DNA from: Callaeas wilsoni
Taxonomy: Eukaryota > Chordata > Aves > Passeriformes > Callaeidae
Length of the DNA: 64,000 nt
Direction: 5' to 3'
Assembly (NCBI GenBank): GCA_013398955.1
Contig: VWPU01010164.1
Span: forward strand, 62,001-126,000
Position numbers and translations under genes: made by a program. Below, piece after piece: positions 36,196-47,350 of the stretch. A model generated the notes under the pieces. It searched no databases, was not told where the DNA came from, and saw only the letters and a list, made by a program, of their open reading frames with translations. Each line of letters starts with the position of its first letter. Positions within the stretch are counted from its first letter, which is position 1.

Positions 36196-39119
36196 CCAGT
36201 TGTGTAACTTGTGCCACATTCATAGCCGTTTTTAAAGAGTTTTTAAGTAATATGTTTGCAGCACTAAACAGGATGAAGCATTGCTACTGGACTTGTGAGT
36301 GTTAATACCAAATGAGACACTTGTATGAACAGCTGATGCTCAGTGATCCAGTCTGTGGAATGAATACATCTCACTTGCAATTTAACATGAATTTGAGGTT
36401 TTGGGATTTTTGTTATCTTATGGAAAGGTTCATTTCCGTGGTAAATGGCCGAATATTGAAAAAACCCAGTTCTACCAAAATGTTTTTTAGATAAAATTCT
36501 CCTGTGTGAGCTTGTGCTCCTTGTGGTAAATTTATGTCATTGACTTCATCTTTTGTAGTGGACAATAGTCTCACTATTCAAGTACTTCCAGTTCTCTATC
36601 ATATGAGTAATAGAATACGCTTGCAATTATAAAAAAAAAAAAAGAAGAAATTAATATATTATGTGCCACAGAAAGTGGACTCATGAAAAAAAAAAAAGAC
36701 ATATTTTTTAAATCAGAACCAGAATTTTACAACCAATAGTAGGGTTATCTGGAATCTGTTGGCCACCTCTAACCCTGGCACTTGCTGGCCCTCTGTCTAC
36801 TGAGATATATATCTGTGCTGCTGGATTTGCAGAGGCTGCCTCTTCTTCCCCAGAAGCAAGACAGCCTTTCAGTCTGTAGTAGAAGATGTAGACCCAGCCT
36901 GAGTTATATTTGCAGGGCTATAAATTGTGATGGCCTGTGACATCCCACGGATTGTGTATTTGATAGTTTTCATTCTGACATATGAAGCAATCGGCAATCC
37001 GTGGCTGAAAGCTGAACTGGCCATTGAGGATTTCTGGAAGTCTGTGATGGACAATACTTTTCAGAAGAGGAATAGCCATCTTTGGCTTTATTTGCCAGCG
37101 GGATTCATTATATTGAGGGCACAAACCAAGGCGCCTCTGTCACTGGGTAACAGTACTCTCTTACTTCTTAAGACAGCTGAGGAGGGAAAGTCAGAGGTGG
37201 CTGATCTTTCCCCAGCCCCATATTTTGTGCCACTGCCTATCAATAAAAGAGTTCAACACTTTTATTAGGTGCTCTGATGAATGAGCTTAGGATGTGAAAT
37301 CACCGAAGGCCATACTTTGGTCAAGCTGACAAATAAAAATTGGAATTGTTGGGGTTGTGAGTGAGGGGACAGAGACGGTCCCATGGAAGAAAATCAATAG
37401 GGAAAACATCCATTCTGCAGTCTGAATGATGCCACTGTAAAACAGAGACATTAATTAAAATGAATCAATTTACTTTTGGTAATCATGAAAGTTTCTCAGA
37501 TATAGCTAATTATTACAGATGGTTTTGGTTTACGATAAAAGCTTATTTTCTGTACAACCCACGTCCTTCTCTTTCCTCTTCAATATAATAACGTTAGAAA
37601 ATTATAACGTGATATCACTGCTATTTTCATAACAAATTATTATGGTAACATATCTGGATTAATGGGAATTTTGACTGAATACGAAATGTAGCAATTGGCC
37701 CTTGAGATTTCATTAAATGGAGCCAGAAAAGGTAGAACTAATTACGAAAGGGGGAAGATTTCTATACTTTTAAACATGTACATTGGGAACTATGTCTCTG
37801 TTTTAATGAAAAAATCAATAGCATAGCAACAAAATGATCAAAGAAAGCAAAATGCAATCAAAGTACCTGTGCAAAAAGCTGTTTCAAAAATAGTTTTTGT
37901 GCATTCAGTCTGATACAAAGTGTTTGGAAGGCACTGTAAAGTGTATTTAGAAATACGAGGCCAAATTGCTTCTCCTCCAGAAAAAAATAACAGATATGAA
38001 TTTTATTTCTTGGGAAAACATCTCTGTTTTATTTAGAGGAATATAGGAACACTATGGTGATTTTCACTAGACCCTGGTGATTCTTAGTGGTCTCAGTTGT
38101 TGACTAAGTGATGACTCCTTACAGAATCTGTTTTCCTATAGACTGAAACTTTTCTGAAAAGCAGAGCCCTTGACGGAATATCCAGTTTGGCATCTAAAAA
38201 TTGGTTTTTACTACTGGATCTCTTTTGTCATTGCAGATAATTTCCTGTTGTGGATCAAATCTTCATGTTTTGTTTCTAGAAGAAGAAAATAGTTATTTCT
38301 TGTCACTTTTTAGAGTATTGTCAGGGTTTTCTGATGATTATTTTAACACAATGACAATGGGTCCATACATGTAATCTGAAAGTGGAAAAGTTATACAATT
38401 GATCTCAGACTGGGATCTGTGAAAATTGGAGTGCCCTTCTTTTGCACGCACAGAAACTAAACTAATCATTTCAGCTTGAGTTACTGATGAGGGCATGTCG
38501 TTTGAAAAGAACAAAACTAAAGGAAAAGGAAAAAAAAATATCATTTATTCCACACTTTTATGAAGTAGTGTGAGGAGTCCACTAATGTCTGGGCATATCT
38601 GGCATTGATTTTGTGTTCACTGTCGTGTTCTGTCAATTTAAAGTGATGTTTCTGTGCTACCTGCGGGGAGCAGTGATAAATACAAGATGTGCCCCAAGTG
38701 CCTTGACACCGCTGCACAGCCAAACTGCAGGACCTCACCAATTACACGGCTGCTTTTCCACAGCAGACCCGTGTGTTAATTCACAGGTAAGAAAACTGTC
38801 AGCACAGCTTGGCCTGCAGCACTGACACCAGGTCTGTTACTCAGAGAGAGAGTTTCCCCCAAAGAGCAAACATCACACTTTTAGGTTTTTCTGAGTGGCA
38901 CCTCATGACGTGTCCAGTGAGCTCATGGGATAAAACCTGAGGATAGGATAGAGATATTCAAAATGCAGAGGACTAACAGATGCCATTGTGGAGGGAGTCA
39001 GGAAATGAAGAATAATGTTGAGCTGTGGATGTCTGACTTCGTTGGATGTCTGATCTCCTTGACATACCCCTTGCTTTTGTGATGGACCTTGGCAGCAGCA
39101 CAAATTCCATAGTAATTGT
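36196..39119. other. Non-coding sequence
   Basis: Two A tracts lie close together (36,631-36,643 and 36,686-36,697). A perfect 10-bp inverted repeat, CCACGGATTG/CAATCCGTGG, lies at 36,945-36,954 and 36,995-37,004, inside a 113-codon plus-strand frame (36,927-37,268) that I do not recognise. The part from 37,440 to 37,760 has several TAATTA-like sites and is listed as a candidate regulatory element. I see no gene or transposon. Confidence 0.5.
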
Positions 39120-39480
39120 AATGCTGTAGAAATGAGTGAGAAATAAAGGAAAGGAGAAAACTGGAGGAGCTTTAGGCAAGTGGAGGACTGAGAGGGGAAT
39201 GAGCCAAATGCCTTGGCTAGAGGATGTTTAGGCTGGAAAGTGTAGAGATGAAAGGGTTAGGGGAAATTTATGTTGTGTGCTTTAGACGTGAACAGATCCT
39301 CAGTTTGTGAAGTGGAATCAAGGGGAAATGGGAACATGCCAGCAGTCTAAATAGAAAAAAATTTCATTGAAACTGGAAAACTGAGAAAGACTAGAGGGAA
39401 AAAAAAGAAAATTAAAGATTCAGGTGAAAGATGGGAGGAGAGAGAACAAGAGAAGAAGTTAGTTCTAGAAGCGATGGAGT
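39120..39480 (+). other. Purine-rich block
   Basis: For about 360 bp the plus strand is strongly enriched in A and G, with runs such as GGAGGAGAGAGAACAAGAGA at 39,434-39,453 and GGGAAAAAAAAGAAAA near 39,400. It is not a simple tandem repeat. No gene is visible. Such strand asymmetry can come from an old degraded repeat or an ancient poly-purine tract, and its function is unknown. Confidence 0.5.
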
Positions 39481-42400
39481 GTTTTGAAAGTTGACTGCAA
39501 TAGAAGACTGAAATCTAGGACTTTTCCAAAGTTCCTTTGGAGAGAGGCTATAATGATCCAAACTATTAGGTTCTGAGATGTACCACAGACAAATCCATTA
39601 TGACAAACTCTTTCATAAAGGTTTCTAGTTTTCTGAAAAAATCATCTGATTCTTTCCAAGTGTAGAGAGCCTCCGCAAACCCCCATCTTGGACTGTGAAA
39701 TATCAAGCCATCACCATGTCAGTCATGGAATGTTTTTCTCTGCCTAATTTATTTAAAGGCCTCTAATAAAAGTGAGTATATCAAGTATGCATTTAATTAT
39801 CACTTATTTATTTATTTATTTTTCATTGTGATTTAAAAAGTTCTAGAAATGCTTCAGAAAGATGAACAAACTGCCCCCATGGACCCAGCCCAGCAGTTGT
39901 CCTTGAAGGAGTCATATGGAGGAACTCTGACTTTTCCAATATCATGTTGTGTGAACACTGATGCAGACTGGAATGAACTGTGGGCTCATTCAGATTTCTG
40001 GTGGTTCATAGAAATGCTAGTTTCTGAATCAGCTAATTTTGATGGATGTGCATGGACCCCATTAGCAGGAATTTTGATCCCACTCCTCTTTCGTCTTCCA
40101 CAGTGGTTTGCAAACACATGCAAGTGCCCAAACACCTCATTGTTGGATGCGGTGACTCTTTTGGAGGCGTAGACTTTGGCGAGAAAGCTCAGGCTATTAA
40201 TCCTTTTGTTTTCCATTGAGTCATTTCCTGATACCCAAGATGCCTGCAATCTGGTGTTGGCACAGTGGCGAGGAGGTGGCAGTGTGGGTTGCACGGCCCT
40301 GCAGTTTTTTACTGCCTGGAGCCAAGGCAGTAAAAACCCCACACACGGACTCACAAAGCAGTTTGCTCATGACTTCTTGTGTTTTTGAACTTATTTCATC
40401 TGTAGCTTTTTACTTCTTGGATGGTCCACCAGGCCAGAGTTTTCTGGGTAGGAGTCATCTCAATCTTTTAAAATTCTTGTCTTCCCTCTTCGTAACGCCT
40501 TGTTCCACAGCTTTTTTTCATCAGAAGAAAGATAAAGGTTATTAGAGTGAAAGGCTTTATATGTAAAGAAGGAGCTAGGAAGAATTTAAAATGACACACA
40601 AAAGCTCTGAAAAGCTGGGCTTTTTGGCCTGGCTCTCTTCCAGAGTTTCTGAAGGCAGGTTCACTATTGCCTTAATCAGATCCAAGTCTGGCTGGCACCC
40701 AGAAAGACAGTCTTGCCCTCCACACATGACAGTGTGACCTTCTCTACCTACTTCTTTGTGCCAGCCCCAGGTCTGATTTGACAGGGTTACTCTATATAGG
40801 CTGGTATCTGATCTGATCTAAATTAAAATTAGCTGCTTTTTTATTTTTATCCTTTTTTTTTTCTCTATGTGTTAGTCTTCACACAGATCAGCTCCTGAGC
40901 CATCAGTTGCAAGGTCTCATGGTCACCAATGCTGAATTTCAGGAATGAGAGGGAGCATGGTGTGCTCCATTGAGTAGCATGAAACTATGGACAGGTCTGA
41001 CCCACACCTGTGGACAATGGCTTTGTTTCTGAGGGATGCGACATGTTGTGGAACAAACCCTTCCAGGGCAGCTGCTCACAGGAATTTTCTAATCTATTTT
41101 CATCACGTTTAACTTTAGGCCCTACCGAAGCACTTAAGCTAGAAGTGCTCTCCACAGATAATAGAAAAATTGTCTTCTCCAGAGAGAGTTTTGTATTGGG
41201 TTTATGCTTTCTCTCTCTTTATATTAAGTGTCTGAGAAGTCAACCATTGCTAATTCTTAGATACCCAATATAAGGACATATAATAAATGAAAGTTTTCCT
41301 CTCCTTTAGGACTGTTGTAAACATTTTGAAAGCGACTTGCTGGAGAGGAAAAGAAACTGGGTCTTGATCCAGAGGTTCAAAAAGATGTTTTAGGACAGTT
41401 TATTCTGCAATAGACATTCTTGACTAATTCCAGTGTTGACAAGGCCAATATTATACCTTATAGACAGAGGTAAACAAAAATAGTTGGAAATATACATTAT
41501 ATTTTCAGAATGGAGAATAGATGTATCTGTAAACTCCCATTTTTGAGTGGGAAATCATATATATGCTTCTTGGAAAACCCTCTTTAGAAAGTTTGAACCC
41601 TTCTCTGCTGCACTAAGTTCCTACCCTACAAAGCTGTGTGCAATGCCTTCCCCACTGACACACCTGCCCTTGCTCTTTACAATAAAAAATTCACCACTAG
41701 GCTCTAGCAGTGCTGCCAAAATTAACTCAAACTCGTGCCTGGAAGTCAAGCTGGATTCTCCTTGGGTCTTGTTTTGCTGTTGTCAGTAAAGATTCCAGAG
41801 GCCACACTCTGGGTTGAGCTGTACTCAACTTTCTTCCTCCATGAGAGTTACAAGGAATAACTGGAGGCAGAATCTGACTTCATAATTGCAGCATAAATTC
41901 TGTTTATGTTGCACAAAATGGAGCAGGATTCAGAATCATCTCTCTTAACTGCATTGGAGCAGCAGGATAACAGGAAGAAAAAGCAATAAAAAAAAATTTT
42001 ACTTACTGTAATAAGCAGATCATGCCAACTAGACTCAGTAAGTAGAATTGTTCAGTAAGATATTGCCATATTTGCCTGCTTTTTGAGGCAGAAACACCTA
42101 ATTTTTTTTCCACTTTGAGTTTCTTCAATACTGTTCAAACTGTGTGGCAGGTTCCTCATTGTTGTGTTGCAAAAGAGAGCACGGTGTTTGCTATCAGCAG
42201 TCCCTGATGGGAAAAGCAATGAAACCACTGAATTGCTTCTTCAGAAGACTGAAAGACTGGGAAGCTTTTTTTAATGCAGGTAACGCTCACCTATGCTGCA
42301 GCTAACCTTTGGCTTTCCAGGGAAGAAAATGAAGCACATTTATTAGTCAATATTCCTGTAAGTCAAACACAGCAGAGAGCACATGTATTTGAGCAGCACC

Positions 42401-43224
42401 CCGGCAGTGAACTGTTTTGCCCCCCTGATTATGCCGTGAGAGTGCTATTGCCTGAGCTGACATGAATTCTCCTGGCACATCAGCTGTCTCTAAAGGCACA
42501 CAGCATTGCAAGGCTTGTGTAACTGCAGGTTAAATCACTAGAAGCATACAAGCTCTACAAGGTCCCCATTGTCCATGTATTTGCATGGTCTGGTTGATCG
42601 CTGTTCAGGCTGGCAAATGGTGACAGCGTGTGCCAGCTTGCTCCCATTCCCATCCTGGTTCTGCACCAGACTGTCTGGGGCTTTCAGCACAGTTGCTGCT
42701 CATGTGCACTTGCTGGAGATCCCAGTTATTCCAAAGAACCTTAAAAGAGTGATTGCTTAAGCCTAAATGTCTGGCCATGAGAACTAGACTCTCTTAACAT
42801 TAGTTCCTTTGCTGAAATCAAAGTTGGTAATGTCAGAAAGTCACTGCTCTTTGATGGATCTTCATAAGTTGCCTTTAAATGAGGTGACAGTTTCAGCTGT
42901 TTTCTGCCACGTTTGGGCTGAAGGGAAGAACCTCCTTGGGGAGTGATGGTGTGTTGGGAGTTGTGCACTGTGAAGGCAGCAAAAGTATTGGAGCAATACT
43001 GAGGTAAACTTGACCTAATTAGTCCTGCAGCATCACGTGTGGGATTGCCTGGGTGCTAACCCTCCCAGCCTGGCATGCCATCGGGCAGAAAATAACCCCA
43101 GGCATCCAGCAGTCTCTGGGGATGGTATGGTAATTTGACTATGACTCTTGACTCATGAGCTTTTGCTCCAAACCGAGTAGCTGGACTTTGGTGTGGGCAG
43201 GTGCTGGGCTGCCAGCGGGGCAGA
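39481..43224. other. Non-coding sequence
   Basis: A (TTTA)n tract lies at 39,804-39,823. Around 39,850-40,545 several frames of 70-122 codons overlap on both strands. Their translations have no recognisable domains and conflict with each other, so I call no gene. T runs occur at about 40,852-40,861. The remainder is AT-rich unique sequence with no recognised transposon. Confidence 0.5.
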
Positions 43225-43277
43225 GAAGCAGCAGGGACTTCCAGAGGTCTCATCCAACCTCACCATTCTGTGAATGA
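43225..43277 (+). mobile_element. CR1 LINE 3' end, very short
   Basis: The last ~50 bp of a CR1 3' end are recognisable on the plus strand: GACTTCCAGAGGTCTCATCC, then AACCTCACCATTCTGTGAAT. This matches the family's TTCAGAGGTCCCTTCCAACC followed by ACCATTCTGTGATT. The preceding GC-richer 30-40 bases may also belong to it. Confidence 0.7.
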
Positions 43278-46019
43278 AAAGGATAATGAAGGAGATGTCT
43301 AGGCTATATTCCAATATCCCAAATTCAACAACAACCACCTTCAAGGCTTCCTCATTTGCACATGGTGCAGTTCCAGGATCTCAACAGAAAGCCGGGCACC
43401 TTCTAATCATTATGTAACAGGCAAAATCTGAAGTCCTCACTTAAGCACTTGGATAAACTTGCTGATGCTAAATGTACAGAACTCTCAACTCTAGAATGTA
43501 CAATGCACTTATGGAAATCAGAAGATATTCATCTTTCTCAGGAATAGCAAGGGTTATAAATGGTTTTTTGATGGACTTTGTGGCTAAATGGTAAACAAAC
43601 AGGAATTTGAAAACTTATGTTTTTAAAGAACATTGTATTTTTTTTTTGCATTATCAACTGCCTTCAACAGTATTACAGTTGATCTTGTGGTGAAGAGTAA
43701 TCTCTGCAAACATTATAAATAAAAGTCAGGAAACAAATGCTAGGAAAAATGTTTCCAACATATAAATAATGCAAGGATGTATACAAAATTCTTATTTTTT
43801 ATTTTTGAATGCTCGCGTATGTGCATTTATACATGAATGGGCATGAATAAAAGTAACATTTGGAATATATCTGAATCTGTGCATTTTCACAGGTCTGTTA
43901 AAGGAAAGTATATTAGATTGTATGCAGGGAGCTTACACAGGCTTTTGGATTGCTAAGACTCCAAACAAGAACTATTTAGCTGGATTTTGCTGGCTCTGGG
44001 GCAACACATTTTTCTTCATTTCTATGCTTGGTTATGTGAAATCAGCCTTTCTGTTGGCTTCAATATTTTATGCCACTTCAGGGTATGTTTCTTTAAGCAT
44101 TTTTACAAACTTTTACAGGTTGGTAATAGATTTTTTTTCTTATTCTGAACGCTAAACATGAGGTTTTTACCATTATGCTATGCATTCTTCTAACAGTAGC
44201 CAAAACCCAAGAGCCTTTCTTTGACTTGCCGAAAAAGCAAATGAAAGAAGATGGTTTTTAATGTAAAAAATTGTGTTCTTGAATTCTTTATCAAGCAAAA
44301 CCAGAAATTATATTTCAGTCATGAGATATGAAGTATTTCTTATCTCTCTCCAAAATGGTAGACCTTCTACTCGTTGTTTTATTCATTTACGCTGAAAGGT
44401 TGATTTAGAGACCTCTTTTTTGAAGAATTCACTAGCAGAGCTTTTGATCTGTTCAGAAAACTGATTGAAAAAGAGAAAATAAGATAATGAAAGAATTCAT
44501 GCCCTAAACATAGAAAATCTATTTTAAATTATTGTTTTATGAACTAGAAGCAGATTTTCATTTAACTTAAAAAAATCAACATTTGGGTGTTTGCAAACTA
44601 GGAAAAGAGTACTTTTTTCCCCAAAAATGTCTGTCTGAAAGTGTTATTAACATAAGGACAGGGCATTACACAGGTATTTATTTATTTATTTATTTAAATG
44701 CTATTGTATGAATTATTTTTGAAAGAAACTTAGAAACCTACCTGTGCCTCATCATTTTCTTGGTTCATTCTTCAAAATCTTTTTCATTATCCCTCAAGAA
44801 TTGTCTTTTAAGCTAGTAAATATTTTTGAAGATCTGTCTTTATTCTTCAGAGTCAAAGATAAAATTCCTTTTTGCTCAAGTTATATGCTGGTTATGTGTT
44901 GGTTATAGAAAATAGTAAGCTTGTGATGAACTTCTCTCAATTTTATTTACTTCATTTGGAGAAAAAGAAATACTATCTTAAGGCTGAAACCATCCTTAAA
45001 GTAGAAAAAGAAGTGGTAAGACATAGTTTTTAATCAGTTACATAAAATCTTAGTAAAAATGGGATATTTTTATACCTGGAAAATTGATATCTTGTCATAA
45101 CTTATATAAAAGATAATGTATAATAAAATATTCTGCTGTCATTTTCCTACAATATGATGGCCATTAAGTATTCAACATGCTGTTAGATGTCAACAAAATA
45201 TTAAAATAACTTACAAATTCAGTATAGCTTTTATGAATGAGAGACAGGAAAAAAACCCACGTCTTCACCTTCTGGTGCTGTTGCAAAGTCTTGGGAAGAA
45301 AGGTTCAGGCACACAAATGGATATCCTAAGAGGAATAATCAGCCATGGCTGCTGCAAAAAATCCAGGCACATAATGAATCTTTAATATTAAGGTAATAGC
45401 TATGGAATTTCTTCAACTTTTATAAGTTTTTAGGTTGTTGTTTTCTAAAAGAAAGCAAACATTTTCTGAGTGGGAATCATAAAAGAAAAAAAGGTTTGAA
45501 GCAATTAACATGGAGCAAAATATTATGTTGGAGAAAGTTTGTGTGGGAATCAGATTTTAACCTCTACACTTCTGTTCAGCATGTCAGTGTCGAATGTTTC
45601 TGTCATACAAAGTAAAAATAAAAAAAATCCATTTCATCAAAACCTCATAAATTTTACAGAAATTACATAACCAATCTTACTCATGAATCTGCAGTGATAG
45701 TTTTGCATATGCAAATGACAGATGCAGCTTTTTGAAGGCTTTTTATAAAGTCTTATGGTTTATTTTTGAAATTGTTCTTGGCACTGTGAAGTATTTCTGA
45801 AGATCATGAAAGGGTTTAAAATAAGAGAATCAGACAGATTTGCTGATATTTTTCCAGTCCAAATTGTGCATTAATCTTGTGATTGGAACCCTATCATCTT
45901 ATGTACAAACAACAGGTGGTGAGACATAGCAAGTTCTTCAATCAGAAATAACATCTCTCTTCCCTGCCCTACAATTTCAGAAATGTTCTCAAGCAGTCAG
46001 AAAAGCCTGTAAACTAAAG
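43278..46019. other. Non-coding AT-rich sequence
   Basis: A (TTTA)n tract lies at 44,675-44,696. An octamer-like ATGCAAAT sits at about 45,710. Otherwise this is unique AT-rich DNA with no gene and no recognised transposon. The 77-codon plus-strand frame at 43,922-44,155 is hydrophobic but not recognisable, and it lacks an exon context. Confidence 0.5.
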
Positions 46020-46335
46020 AAGCATGAGAATTATGCACCAGAACAGATAAATGGTCCGGCTAGTCTGACATCCTGTCTCTGACAGTGGCTCACACCAGAT
46101 GTTTCACAGGAAGGTAAAATACCCACACAATGCACCTGATTGTGTAATATTTTACCAGGAGATGCAATTTCTGTCTGTCCCCAGCTGGTGATCATCTTGT
46201 GTCTGAAATAAAGCCTGTTGGCCCTATAATTTTTAGCCTAGTTAGCATAATTATAAGGCGTGGTCTTATTCATATAAATGTCTTATCACTTTTTAATCTT
46301 GCTAAACTGATTTTGCCTCTTGGATCCTTATGTCT
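46020..46335 (+). repeat. Ancient amniote interspersed repeat
   Basis: The plus strand resembles an old repeat found in turtles, crocodilians and birds. The blocks are CAGATAAATGGTCCGGCTAG, then TCTGACATCCTGTCTCTGAC, AGTGGCTCACACCAGATGTT and TCACAGGAAGG. The typical form reads close to GACCAATGGTCCATCTAGTC, TCCTGTCTCTGACAGTGGC and CAGATGCTTCAG. Similarity becomes weaker to the right and may extend to about 46,330. I am sure of the resemblance but not of the family name. Its closeness to other L3/CR1-type repeats is an inference. Confidence 0.6.
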
Positions 46336-47117
46336 TCTTTCAAGTTGTGTTGCCTTTTCAAGCACGCAGATTTGCTGGTGTATTCCTGGGGCCTGCAGCA
46401 GCCAGTGGCTTGGGCACCCCACTTCCCAGAGAGCTGTTGTGCCATGTCATGAGCTGTCACCCTCCCCAGAGCCATCGTGGTGTTGACACTGAAAGCCCTA
46501 GAGAGGGTACAGCACTATCCCATACCTAGACACCTGCTGCATTATCTTTCCAGTGCATCCTTGTCCCACATTCTGCCCTCCCACTTCCAGGTGTCCAAGA
46601 CCTAACATGCATTAAGGCAACATAGAGCCTGCTGTTTCCTCTGACCACTGGAGTGAAAGAGAAGAGGTAGTTAATGAGTTTTCTCCACTCTCCTGGTTGT
46701 TGGCAGTCAAGCAGAATCTAGAATTTAGGATAAAAGAACCAAAGCAAAGAACTGTCAAAAACCTGGCAGTCATTTGTAGAAATTGTAATTTGATTTCAAA
46801 GTTCTGTATTTTCTTGCGGGGCTCATCACAGAAGATCTGTAGGCTTCTGGAGTTGAGAATACTTCTTAAAGATGGACTGAGCAAAAAAGTGAGTTAAATC
46901 CAATTGCTGTGGTTTATCTCTGTTTTGTTAATAAGCCTGAAGTCCCCAAAAGGTCACCACACCCTCCTCAGCAGGCACTGGTATGAACTTTTTGACACTT
47001 CTGGACTGCAATTAACGGCAAGACTCCAACTGAGTTGACTGAACTTCATGCTCACGCTGAGATCCCTGAAGTGCCATCAGGGGAGTCAGATCAGTACCAA
47101 GACAATAATGGATAAAT
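46336..47117. other. Non-coding sequence
   Basis: A moderately GC-rich part lies at about 46,370-46,600, followed by ordinary sequence. Short overlapping frames of 66-95 codons exist on both strands with no recognisable product. No transposon is identified. Confidence 0.5.
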
Positions 47118-47350
47118 ACCATAGAAGCAAGGGATAATTCCTGCTGGAAGGGACCTCAGGAAGTCTCTAGATCAACTGCCTACCACACTAGGTCAAATTG
47201 CTCTATTAGGTTAGGTTACACTGTGAATTACAGAGTCAGACCTTGAAAACATCTGGGGTCAGAGACAACTTAATATCTCTTAGCAGCCTCTTCCAACCTC
47301 TTTTTGACTATACTCATGGGCAAAAGTTTTCCTTATATCCACTCTGAACT
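47118..47350 (-). mobile_element. CR1 LINE 3' end, decayed
   Basis: The plus strand shows the antisense CR1 pattern: ATAGAAGCAAGGGATAATTC, CTGGAAGGGACCTCAGGAAG, then an AACTGCCTACCAC and GGTCAAATTGCTC block. GACCTTGAAAACATCTGGG, CTCTTCCAACCTC and TTTTCCTTATATCCACTCTG follow. These correspond to the tail, the 3' untranslated region and the end of ORF2 on the minus strand. Divergence is high, so it is an older copy than the one at 35,208. Confidence 0.82.

Noticed and set aside
36631..36697. Two A tracts as tails of processed pseudogenes
   Set aside because: No gene-derived sequence is recognisable next to either tract.
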